Source of the DNA: Cryptomeria japonica
Lineage: Eukaryota > Streptophyta > Pinopsida > Cupressales > Cupressaceae
Direction: 5' to 3'
NCBI RefSeq assembly: GCF_030272615.1
Contig: NC_081415.1
Coordinates: forward strand, 513,201,034 to 513,265,033
DNA length: 64,000 nt
Shown here: piece after piece, positions 47,971-59,431 of the stretch
Position numbering within the stretch: position 1 is the first letter of the stretch
How the letters are laid out: every line of letters begins with the position of its first letter
Translations under genes and position numbers: made by a program
The notes under the pieces: model-generated
Seen by the model: only the letters and a program-made list of their open reading frames with translations
Told to the model about the DNA's origin: nothing
Database searches by the model: none

Positions 47971-50420
47971 CATTTATCTTGAATCTTTCTCCATTTCAAA
48001 ATAGTTGAAAAATATTATCAAAACAATTATATTTTTTATAAAATCTAAACTATAATTTTGAATTCTAATACATAGATAATTCTTAAAAAAATTTAGGATG
48101 ATCCAAAAACAATGTATAAAAATTTCAAACAATTCAAAAGGAAACGATTCTCTTCACTATGAGAAACTGTATTTTGCATAATTTTATCATCTACATTTTG
48201 TCTGTTCCACAAGGGCCATATCCATGCCTTTATAATAATAGCATATGCATTTTACCTAGTGTAAAGTTTTGTCTAGTACAATGACAAAATATATTTTTAA
48301 GAAAAACTTTTTGCATGGTAGGAGAAGGTGCCACAACAATGGGGGGAAAGACCATTCAAGAAAAGAATGGATCCATATTTATTTATAGCATTATGAGAGA
48401 GTAATGGGTAATTTCTCCCAAGAAATTATGTTTTTCTATGGTTTCTATCATTTCTCCTTAGCATATACACTTTACAATTGTATAAGAATAAAATACCAAG
48501 TCCAATAGTCATGGCCTCATTCAGGGAACAAGTCAATAATTACATGTTACTAATATGAGAAAAGGGACACCCATTTAATAGACAAGATATTATAATAGAA
48601 ATGTGACAATTTCTTGTCTTTCAAATCTTTGATCTTTTGTTAAAAAATAAAATACATTTGATTTATCTAAAAAGTTCAATCTATTGATCATGAATAAAAT
48701 TACTTTTTTTGACATCCACTCTTTTATGTTAGATTGATTATTTTCAATATGACCAATAAAATTTTTTATTATTGTCGCATAATTATACAACACATTAGAA
48801 GAATAAACATACATATTATGTACAACAAGGTAGATTAAATTATATGTGCTTTTAATTGGTTATTTTCGATTAAAACTATTATAAATTCTATAATAATCCA
48901 CATTAGCCAAAGAGGTCCTTTTTTTATAATGATATAATGACATTTAGGTTTGTTATTCTAATATTTGTAAGGTTCACATTAATTTTATTTGAAATCTTAT
49001 TCATAAAGATATCATTTTTATTTCATACAATTAAAATGCAGTATACTAATTGGGTATGTGCATGGAAATGGAGGACATAAAGGGACTCTTAAAGTGTTTT
49101 TTTTTTAAATCAGTAAAAATTAATTTTGGATGAAAATCTGAAAAATAATACTACAAAAATTTTAAAAATGCAAAAAGAACAAGAATCATTATGGTTTGAA
49201 ACTAATTTTGAAACTATTATTTTTTAAACTGGTATATATTAAAAGGTTCAAATAAGGGTAAACATAAAAAATAATATATAACATAACATTTAGTGTGCTC
49301 ATTTTTTAAATATTTATTTTTTGAAGTATTTTATACATCACTTTCATGCATAATTAGCTAATATCATCTAGTTTATGCCTAAATTTTCTACTAGTTTTTC
49401 AATAAATATATATATTTTAGTAATTTTGTAAAATTTACACATCTTGAAAAATAAAAAATTGAGTGTAGGCCCCCTAGTATTTTTTGAAAAAATCAAAAGT
49501 CAAAATTTCATTACATTTATATAGAATAGAATCTAGAATATAAACATCTAATTTGTTTCAAATTTATATGAAGGGATAAAAAGTACTATACATTGCTTTT
49601 CAATTAAAAAATTACCCTAACAAAAGAAACAAGAAATTAAAACCTCAACACATTCAAAGTATATAAAAATACAAGGTTACAAAGTTAAGAAAAATCCTAA
49701 GATTATGGTATTTTTTAAATACATATCATAAGCCATACTAAATTGATGGGAAGAATGCTCAACATTTAGGTGCTTTTCTCTATCTTGACAAACAAATTTC
49801 TTTCCTTGCATTGGCATGCAAGTTCAACCATTTACGTTGGATTCTCACAATGGGTCCAACATTCATAGTTGGTAGTTTCTAAGGCAAGTTAAAATTTTCA
49901 ATCAAGTTGAAACTATTTTTTATTTTTCTCGTAAAGTGAGTGTGTTATAACACACTCATAATATATTGTACTTATGTTATAACTTAGTTGTATTAGGGAT
50001 TGGTAGTGTTTATCCACTAGAATGTCATACACATGATCATGCTTAATGTGAGCGCATTATATAAAAAAAGGAATGAAAGTATTTTCTCAATAACTTTTTC
50101 GTCCCTTGCCTTTGCACATTCACTCAATGTTCTCTTATTTGCATGATACAATAATTTCTATATTTTTCAAACAAAGAGTAACCTAGTTGAAATTATAAAT
50201 AAAGGAAACTATAAATATTTGAATCTTAATGAAAATACTTCTTGCAGAAAAATGATATTGGACTAGGGAAGAATATGAAAATAATTGTTTGATGATTTTA
50301 TTAAAGTGAAACTTTGAAATATATGGGGGTGAAATATTGTCTCACTTTCTATAACAATTGCATAACAACATAGCTACATTGTAACCACCAATGTAATAAA
50401 GTAAACTAATCTCATTCTTA
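47971..50420. other. AT-rich region with one perfect palindrome
   Basis: No gene is recognised. A 22-bp perfect palindrome centred on TTATAA lies at 49937-49958. The right part (about 49800-50420) may be the LTR of the Copia remnant that follows, but no second LTR was found. Confidence 0.45.
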
Positions 50421-50447
50421 AATTCCCCACTTATTACATTGATCCTA

Positions 50448-50810
50448 CAAATGTACCCTTGAAACAACTCAAATTTGATGTTGTTAAGAGACTTGTTGAG
50501 TATATCGGGTATCTAAAATTTGATTTGATGTTATTTAAGCTCAATATGGTGGTGCATAACTTATTCTCTTATGTGATGATATATGACCTTAATTTTCATT
50601 CTTCCCTCATGGAAAATTGGATTCTTCACAAGTTTCAACACCCTTTAATTGTCACAATAAATAATAGGTTATTTCTCCTTAGGAATGTCCATATCGGCTA
50701 AAATGTGACGTAACCAAATCACTTCCTATGCAACTCCTCATGTAGCAGAATATTCAGTCTCTATGGATGAACAATTTTCTTCTTACTAATCTATGAAATA
50801 GGTTCATATC
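50448..50810 (-). pseudogene. orphan Copia RNase H fragment
   Basis: The minus strand reads IETEYSAT, EVIWLRHILADMDIPKEK, PIIYCDN, LVKNPIFHEGRMKI and IPDILNKSLNNIKFELFQ. This is the C-terminal end of a Copia polyprotein (TEAEYVA..., EVIWLRRLL, IYCDNQSAIKLAKNPVFH, VADIFTKAL). Several stops sit at Trp and Gln positions. A purine tract (AAGTGGGGAAT) follows downstream on that strand near 50423-50433. Upstream domains are absent. Confidence 0.8.
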
Positions 50811-51099
50811 ATTCATTTAATTTATATTGTCATACGTAGTAAATGTTACATAGACTATAGTTGAGAGTTAGCTCAAGAATTTATTATTTTGTAGTTGCAA
50901 TGTGAATAGCATGGATGGTTAAGGCAGTTGGAAGAAACTGCATGTGAACAACATGGATGTCTAGAAGCTTGTCTTGGTTTGTGATGACAAAAATTAGCTG
51001 ATAGATAATTATTTTATTCTAAAAAAACTAACCAACTCAATCTACTTGTTCATCCTCACCAAGCTCTCAAAAAGATTCCAAGGCATTATTGTTCATTTC

Positions 51100-51532
51100 A
51101 TACCTCATGTGATTTAGAATGTGTAGTATGATGTCCAAAGTTGCTTTTATGCTCATTCAGGTGTCCACCTTAGTAAAGAAAATTGAAAGTGAAAGCACAA
51201 AGATCAAGTCTTGGTGAGATTTCATGGTCTCTATCCATGGAACCGAATTAGTAATAGCCTCCATTCACTAAGCTTCAAGGGATGTACACATTTTATTCTT
51301 CCATTGCATTATGTAAATGGTGGCAAATAATTTGGCTTTGCGTTCACTAATTGTATTCGCTTGAATGTTTCTCTAGCTACATAAACAAATCCATAATAAT
51401 CTGCAATCATTTCATTCAATGATACTACCTCTCTTTGACACATTCTAGCAAATTGTTCATGCTCACGCTATCCATCATTCCATGTTTTGAATGCATTTCA
51501 AGTAGAGCGTTTCCAATTTTAATATTGGATGA
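51100..51532 (-). pseudogene. PPR pseudogene, 3' segment
   Basis: Minus-strand fragments in shifting frames read SNIKIGNALLEMHSKHGMMD (about 51467-51530), SLNEMIADYYGF, ETFKRIQLVNAKPN and LPPF. These follow PPR repeat order: VGNALVDMYAKCG, VSWNAMIAGY, ETFKQMQLAGVKPN. The segment abuts the Copia-1 insertion and continues the fragments right of 56521. The boundary near 51100 is approximate. Confidence 0.6.
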
Positions 51533-51537
51533 AAATA

Positions 51538-52035
51538 TGTTAATTTCTATAACCCAACAGCAAATTGATTGTTGAACAAATATCACAGAAAATAAACTAT
51601 CTGATTTGTAACAATTAATACACTAGGTTGATTAAAAAAAATGAATAGGAAAAGAAAATTCAAATGAAACCAAACACATGATCATAGATAACACCGATAT
51701 ACCCAGGAAACCCCAATGTGGGGAAAAACCTACAAATGTTGAATCTTCTATTCAACTTCTAGAGAAAACTTTTCTTTCAAATACAATCCTAGCAAAATAA
51801 TATCTACTATGCAAGATAAGTGAAACTTTCCTAATGCAACAAATCATAAGAGAAACTTTCCTTGCATGATGCAAACTAGAACTTTCCCTCCATGAAGCAA
51901 GAGAAAGGAAACTTGTCTCGACTCTAGAAAATATTCCATTTACAAAATAAAAAACATTCTCTTGTTGAACATTCAACACAAGATGCATGTAAGCAACTTC
52001 TACAGCCACACCTTCCGAACTATAGAAAATTAACA
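51538..52035 (-). repeat. 3' LTR of Copia-1
   Basis: 498 bp, TGTTAATTTC...AAAATTAACA. It matches 55974-56516, but about 45-60 bp present in the partner (around 56338-56400) are replaced or missing here. Confidence 0.93.
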
Positions 52036-55000
52036 CTCCTTCTTAGTGAGGATGGTGTTCTGAATAGCAACCAACTTATCCCTAAAGAATAGAAACTTTC
52101 TCTTCATCAAGGCCTTCATCAAGATGTCTTCTATTTGTTAGTCCATAGGAATGTATTATAACTTTGTTGTCCCCTTCTCCACATAATCTTTGATGAAGTG
52201 AATCTTGATCTCAATATGCTTCAACTTGTCATGAAACATTGGATTCACAGAGAGTTTGATACAACTTTGATTATCACAATAAATGATTGTCGAATCTAGC
52301 TCCTGATCAAAGACCCCAGCTAGAAGTTTCTGAAGCCAGATAGCCTCTCATGTAGCCATACTAGCAGCCATATACTCGGCCTCTAAAAAACATAGTGCAA
52401 CTGACTTTTGTTTTCTACTATACCAAGAAAAAGCTCTTGATCCCAAACTGAAATAATGCCCTAAAGTTATCTTCATGTCAGTTGTACTTCCTACCCAATC
52501 TGCATCGGTGAACCCATTGATCTTCACTCCATCCTGCTGAATATACCTTAGACCATAATCAAATGTGCCTCAGAGATACCTCAAAACATGCTTCGTAGCT
52601 ACCCAATGCACATATTTACGTTCCACCATAAACCGACTAAGTGAATTCATTGCAAAACAAATGTCTGGCCTTGTGTTGACTAGATACATTAGAGAGCCTA
52701 TCAACTGTCTATACAAAGTTGGGTCCACTACCTCTAATTTCGAAGCATCAACCTTCTTCTAGTTGGTCACAAGTGGCATGGACATGGGCTTATAGTTTTC
52801 CATCCTAAATCGCTTCAAGATATTAATTGTATACTTCACTTGTCCAAGGAAGATTTCTCCCTCTTTATACCACAACTCCAATCCCAAAAAGTAGTGCATC
52901 CAACCCATGTCCTTCATCTCAAACTCTCCTCCAAAAGCCCACTTACAATGTGCCATGAGCTCTTCTAACCCTGTAAGAAACAAGTCATCAACATATAACA
53001 CTAATATGAGAAGCTCACCCTTCACCTGAACATAGTATAGGTTTGGATCAGTATCACTCTTGGTGAAGCCCACACACTGCAAGTAACCATCAATACGGTC
53101 ATACCAAGCCCTGGGAGCCTTCTTGACCCCATACAGTGCTCTCTTCAACCTGCACACATAAAAATCCCTCCCATGCACCTCAAAACCCTCCCGTTGTTCT
53201 ATATAAATCTCTTCCTTAATTACTCCATTAAGGAAAGCCATCTTCACATCCATTTGGTGAATCCTCCAGCCCATCTACCCTTATGGATGAGTACCTAGCT
53301 ACCAAGGCAAGGGTCTCAATATGGTCGATCCCTTCCTTCTGAGAAACTCGTTTAGCCACAAATATTGCTCTAAAATTTTCCACACTACCATCTTCAGCAT
53401 GCTTGATCTTATACAACCATCTCGACCCTACCATTGACTTATTTTCAGGTCATGGCAATACCTCCCACACACTATTATTCATGATAGAAGAATACTCCTC
53501 CACCATGGCATCCCTCCAAACCTGATGCTTGGATGCCTCTTGAAGCTAGAAAGCTCCACCTCAATCAGTTCACTCATGAGTGCCATATAATTAGAAAAAC
53601 ATTTGGGAGTTTTTCTTTATCTAATTGAATCTTGAGGATCACCAACATACTCCTAAGCCTCTTTCAATGTCTTCTCGGCCGCCCTATTTCTCTTCCTCCC
53701 TATCATAGGAGTCTAAGGATGAGAAATCCTATGTTCTTCCTCTTGATCAACTTGCTTGGCCTACATTCTTTTCTCTCTAACCTGTATGACTCGAGTTTGA
53801 GGAATCTGTACAACATCAATTTTGGGTGTCTTCTCCTCCTCTTGAACCTCCATCAAGCTTCCAGACTTCTAAATAGCTCCTTCCTCCTCAAACTTCACAT
53901 CTTTGGGAGTAATTATTTTCCTAGGGGAAGGAATGTAAACACTATAGGCCTTATAAGTTTCATTGTACCCAACTAGGATACCCTTCTCTACAGTTGGTTC
54001 CAATTTGGTTCTCTTCTCGATAGGAATATGACAATACACAAGGCATCCAAAGATACGAATATGCATCAAATGTAGTTTCTTCCTAGTGAACACCTCATCT
54101 GGAGTCAATTTGCCCAACACTTTGTGTGGACTCCTATTATATAGATACATAGCTATATTGCAAGCTTCTAGCCATAAAAATCCTAATCATGAAGAATGGC
54201 CTTGGCTCCTCCAACTATAGCCCTGTTTTTCTGTTCAACAACCCCATTCTACTGAGGGTTATATGAAATTGTCAACTCTTTTGTGATACCTTCCTGAGCA
54301 ATCTTTGAAGGCATTCGAGGTATACTTTCCTCCATTGTCATATCTAAGTATCTTGATCTTCCTTTCTATCTGGTTCTCCACTAGAGCCTTAAACTCTTTG
54401 AACCTATTTAAGACTTCATCTTTATTCTTCGTAAATTATATCAACGTCTTCTTGGAGAAATTATCAATGAAGGTAACATAATAGTCATACCCTTTTAAGG
54501 ATGTTGTTGACATGGGCCCACATACATCTGATTGAATGTGATCCAAAATCCCTCTAGATCTAGTGTCACTTCTTGGAAAATTGGTCTTGGCATATTTCCC
54601 AAGGGCACAACCCTTGCACACCTCATGCTTTTCAACCTTCATCCAAGGCAGCCCTGCCACTATTTCCTTGAGCACATTAAGTGCTCCATGGTGAAGATGA
54701 GCCATCATCTCGTGCCACAATTGTCCAAGCCCTCTACAACTACTCACCAATGCATGTGCTGGTGCAAACTGTAACTGAAACAAGCTGCCATGCTCGACTC
54801 CAATCACTTTTTCTACCTTGGAGTTCTTTGGATGGATATAGACTTTGCCCTCTTCAAAGGTCATGATGCAACCCTTGTCCTCCTCCAATAGAGGTTTGCC
54901 AAACACCCTCTGAAACTTGATTGTGCCTACACTAGTTGCTTGGTACTTGCCATTCTCCTCCAATTTAGTGAAATATTCTTTTACTCCTGTCATGTGGCAC

Positions 55001-55878
55001 GAAGCCCCACTATCAATATACCATATACTTTTGGCAATTGAACTTGAGAGACATACAATGAGTTAAAAATCATTCTCAAACCATGTTGTAAACTTGTCCA
55101 CCTTTGCTATAGCCACAACTTGCTTCATTTTCTTGGCCTTATTTTTCTTATTCGGGCATTGACTAGTGTAGTGACCCATCTGATAGCAGTAAATTTTTTT
55201 ATCTTACTCATGTCTTTCTTCTTCCCATCCTTGGAAGAAGACCCTTCAATTTGCCCTTTATCAATTTTTTGCTTGTCCTTTCTTGCAAGAGGAAGATTTT
55301 CTTCATCTTCAACCTTCTTTGATAGACTTGTTCGATGAAATTTTCACGGATCTCCTTGTGGACAAAATCATCCCAAAGCCTAACCCAATCAGGTAGGCAA
55401 TCTCTACCGACAACACATTTGACAAACACTATGGGAACTTCTTCGAGAAGCCATTCGGGGCTATCCACACAAGCTCATCTTCAACAATCATTTCTCCAAC
55501 ACCAACCAACTCATCCCTGACTTGTGTCAATTTGGACATCTTGGTGTTATGCAACTTGTCCTTGAGAATCATCTTACGATTTTAATAGTTGCTCTGATAG
55601 ATTTTTGTGACTGTATCCCAGATTTCCTTGGTGATGTATTTCTCAGATAGATGAGGAATCAAATGATCTTTCACCCCATCAAAGATAATCCTCTGAGCCT
55701 TGGCGTCCTTGATTTCATGCAAATCTAGGGAAATAGGATCATTTACTGGAGGACTCACTTCTTTACTAGCATAGGTCCACAACTTATTCTCCTTGAGAAC
55801 GGATGTAATCCAAACCTTCCACTGTAAGAAGTTAAATGCACCCTCAAGCCTATCCTGACATTGAAAATTGGTTGCCAT
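52030..55878 (-). pseudogene. Copia-1 gag-pol polyprotein
   Basis: ATG is at 55878 (MATNFQCQDRLEGAFNFLQW) and the TAA overlaps the 3' LTR (52030-52032), in the same frame but with many stops and shifts. Domains: gag with WKVWITSVLKENKLW; a zinc knuckle lacking its first Cys (YCYQMGHYTSQC, near 55150-55185); protease YIDSGASCHMTG (about 54990-55020); integrase with HEMMAHLHHG, VCKGCALGK, IQSDVCGP and LRYDNGGKYTS; RT with HQMDVKMAFLNGVIKEEIYI, ALYGVKKAPRAWYDRID and catalytic YVDD (about 52985-53000); RNase H with FTDADW, EAEYMA, IIYCDNQSCIKL and HIEIKIHFI. Non-functional. Confidence 0.92.
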
Positions 55879-55961
55879 TGTGAAACAAAACCCTCGAAGA
55901 AATTGAAAGTTGAAACCTGAAGAAATTTGTGAAACAATTGGCTTCGTATTCAGAGTTTATA

Positions 55962-55973
55962 GCTCTTATACCA
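55962..55973 (-). promoter_or_regulatory. primer binding site of Copia-1
   Basis: The minus strand reads TGGTATAAGAGC directly after the LTR. It is a tRNA-Met-type site with one change from TGGTATCAGAGC. Confidence 0.85.
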
Positions 55974-56516
55974 TGTTAATTTCTATAACCTAGCAGCAAA
56001 TCAAGTGTTCAACAAATATCATAGAAAAGAAACTATTTGATTTGTAACAATTAATACACTGCGTTAATTAACAAAAAATGAATAGTGAAAGAAAATTCAA
56101 ATGAAACCAAACAAATGAACACAGATGACATCGATATGCCAAGGAAACCCCAATGTGGGGAAAAACATACAAATGTTGAATCTTCTATTCAGCTTCTAGA
56201 AAAAACTTTCCTTTCTAATACAATCCTAGGAAAAACACATCAACTATGTGAGAGAAGTGAAACTTTCCTCATACAACACATCCTAAGAGAAACTTTCCTT
56301 GCATGATGCAAACTGGAACTTTCCTTACATGAAGCAAGATGTTGTGTCCCACATAACTAAAATTATCCAAACATAAAACTGCTCTTGGTGTAAACCTCAC
56401 AACTCTAAGAAATATTCTATTTACAAAATAGAAAACATTCTCTTGCTGAACATTCAACACAAGCTACACTTAAGCAACTTCCAGAACCACACCTTTTGAA
56501 CTATAGAAACTTAATA
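55974..56516 (-). repeat. 5' LTR of Copia-1
   Basis: 543 bp, the partner of 51538-52035. Its outer terminal CA has become TA (TTAATA at 56511-56516). Confidence 0.92.
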
Positions 56517-56521
56517 AAATA

Positions 56522-58980
56522 TATGTATCAATATGTTTTAATGGACACCTATAACATGTTCCAAAGCGTTGTTATGACACAGGATGGAAGGAAGTTGGTA
56601 AAGAATGTTGAATTTAGTTTTATGCCCAACAAAGCGCATTTTCTCAATAATTTACCCAACCTTTCCAACAAGTCCAATCTATAAAGCTTATGATCAGTGC
56701 ATACCAATGAGACCATGTACTCTGGAGGCATTGTGTCAAACAGAAAACATGCATTGTCTAGGCATCTTTAATCCTGAAATACATTGATGTCTATGTGTGA
56801 CAAACCAAGCACATTTGTTTGAATGTCTCTAAAGACTTGCTATTGCACTAATTTTATTTTCATGCTACAATAACACATTAATGAGGCTTTGGGGCATTCT
56901 TACAAATAAATTAAGTGCATTTTTTATGATTCCACACTTCGCGTGACTATTCATATTTCATGTGGAACATCTTAAATCACACACATTAAGACTAGTCAAT
57001 ATCAGTATATATATATTTGTTAAAGAAACTCAGCAAAAAAATTTGTGGAAACATAGACAAGGCACATGAGCAATTTGCCAAAATGCCTCAAAGAAATGTG
57101 TTCTAATGACATGTTGTGATGCTATGTTATACACAAATGGTTTGTTGAGAAGGTTTATGAAATATTCAAGCTAACGTAACTTTTAAGACTTAAATCACAC
57201 ACACTAAACAACATATTACGTCTAGAGGATGTTAGTCAACTCTAAGTGTTTAACACTTTAAAGTGTAGAAGTGTATTCTTAGTGTGACTGTTTCACATGA
57301 TTGCTTCGTTTATGTCATCCTTTAGCATGAAAGGGGCTAAAATCAGTCCACAACCATGCTGAGGAAAGGAAAAGAACTCAGTAGTATTTGAGTTTTATAA
57401 CAGTAGATTTCCTTCTTGATACTTCTTGTATTATCTAGTGAATGAATGATTTGATGATAACCTGTGATTTTTATCCTCTAATTTCTCTCATTCAGTCAAT
57501 TTGTGGTGCAAGGACATACATGTTAGTTGCAGGTTCTAGATTGTATTTAGTTGCAGGTTCTAGATTGTATTAGTTGATTTTAATTGCTTGAAGTTGTGGA
57601 AACCTGTTGTTTTCCTTCATGCATGCATTAAATTCATCCCTTTCGAGGAAATGTTTATGCATATCCATGTTCAATTGAGTTGTGAGATTCAAGGTTATTT
57701 GTTGGAAGGTTTTTGTGAGTTTTGTGGTTACAAATTTCAAATAAAAAATTATTTGGTGCATCACCCCATCATGATAGATTTTCAGTTACATGCAATCATT
57801 CTATCCCTTTTAATATAAAAAAAAATGTAGAAGATTCACTAGGCAGAAAGCCGGCCAGATCTCTGGAGATTCACCTTCACTTTGAGCAACCCACAGGCTC
57901 GAAGGTGTTTCTGTGTTTCACAGGATTGTTGGGTTTCACACTTAGCATCACGGGTGCAATTCTTCGTGACAACAGTGACAACATACATTAAGCAACATAA
58001 TAATCCTAAAAAATATCAGTCAACTCTGAATATTTAACACTTTTAAGCTTAGTGTCTGTGATTTAAGCAATTCCACATTGCACTGCTTTACACACACCAA
58101 ATGTATTTGTTTCGAAATTTCTAAAGCCTTTTCAAAAAATTCATTTCTTGTATATCCAACAATTGTGCTTTCCATGAGATAACATGTTTTTTCATCCTGT
58201 GTCATATCTCCGTTTCTAAATGTTCTTTGTCTGAAGCTTCTGCATTAAGAGTACATGTTTGTGATTTAATGTTTTGTGCAGACAGGGAGAGTGTTAGCAA
58301 AGATTGTTGAATCAGCTTTTAGGTTTACCGATTGCATTTGTTTCAAATTTCTAAATCGTTTTCAGTATATCTATTTTGTATATAACCTCTGCATAAATTT
58401 TCCAAAAGATCTTTTCAAGACACTGCGTGGTACAACTCGCATGCTTTCTGTGCTTTCACATTTTGCTCGCAATTTTACCAAGGTAAATGATACTTCAACA
58501 TTCAACAAAAATCTTGTTATAACTTGTTGGCCGCATGTGGAGAGAAGAATGGGATTTGGCCTTGCACTGACTAATTACATTTGCTTGAAAGTTTTTAAAG
58601 CCTCTTTGACACATTCATTTTCAGCGAATCCATAATCATTGCATTTCTTTTTGAGACGACATCATCTTAGAGGCATCCTAAAAAACATTCACACGCACTG
58701 CCTTGCCAATGCTTCCATATTTGGAGAGGTGCATTTTGTCAAACAACTCGCACAATAGATATGTTTCAACGTTTGCCATTAGTTGACTAATTTCTTTGTG
58801 GACTTATGTCAAACATTAGGTGCCTTGTCTCTGCTTTACACATTTTGCACTTATGTCAGCTGTAGCACTTACAACAAAAAGGTGCATAACTCATTCTGAA
58901 GCTCTCCATTTTCAGCACAACAATTGATGAAGGATGTAAAGCTTGGATTTTCATGAGTGAGTTGCATTTTGTATATGAGA
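56522..58980 (-). pseudogene. PPR pseudogene, central segment with some inverted pieces
   Basis: Minus-strand PPR pieces: LDNACFLFDTMPPEYMVS (about 56700-56757) with GIKLNSTFFTNFLPSC; KCGIIKNALNLFVRMPQ (56886-56941); TIVGYTRNEFFEKALEISKQ (about 58100-58170); KQMQSVNLKADSTIFANTLP (about 58290-58350); and FAENECVKEALKTFKQMQ (about 58590-58650). They match the A-x-x-LFD-x-MP, NAMI-x-GY and K-x-MQ-x-x-x-x-K-x-(N/D)-x-x-TF PPR pattern. On the plus strand, HEQFAKMPQRNV (about 57066-57101) also reads as PPR, so part of the locus is inverted. A GC-richer patch at 57848-57970 is unrecognised. The gene is thoroughly broken. Confidence 0.65.
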
Positions 58981-59422
58981 TGTGAAAGATTATGATAATA
59001 ATTTAAAACACTCACAAAGTACAAGTCACTAACTGAGAAGAAGATTAAATATTATTGATATGAAAAACTTAATTAAAAATTACAATAAGAATGATTACAT
59101 TTATAGAGTCCTCAAGTCTATCAAAAAGGAAAAGTAACTAAAAAAACTGATAGCAATTTTGTCATTGCATAGACAACAATTTCTAAAAACAAAACCCACT
59201 ATTTAGACAATAATTTATAAAGACTAAATTTCTAAAGACTAAAATGTATCAAAAACTAGATTAATGTATATCTTAGCAATTTCTAAATTGCAAGTTTATT
59301 AACAAAATGAAAACACATTCTTAGTAGTTTCTGCCAAGTCTTGATCACCATGGCATCATTCTAATCTTGAGTTTAATCTCCAACATAGTGATCTCTAGGA
59401 CAACATTCTAATCTTGTCTTCA
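58981..59422 (-). repeat. 3' LTR of Copia-2
   Basis: 442 bp. The plus strand begins TGTGAAAGATTATG and ends ATCTTGTCTTCA. A purine tract (GAGGGGGAGAT on the minus strand, 59422-59433) abuts it and overlaps the pol stop. Confidence 0.88.
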
Positions 59423-59431
59423 ATCTCCCCC

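Larger units (their letters stand above)
51538..56516 (-). mobile_element. Copia-1, complete Ty1/copia element
   Basis: LTRs lie at 51538-52035 and 55974-56516. A perfect target duplication AAATA flanks it (51533-51537 and 56517-56521). The primer site abuts the right LTR, so the element reads on the minus strand. All Copia domains are present in order but broken. It sits inside a PPR pseudogene. Confidence 0.95.

Noticed and set aside
57570-57760. A plus-strand PPR reading (VFLHACIKFIPFEE...MHIHVQL).
   Set aside because: Suggestive of PPR text but too short and broken to claim independently. It is mentioned only as part of possible local inversion.
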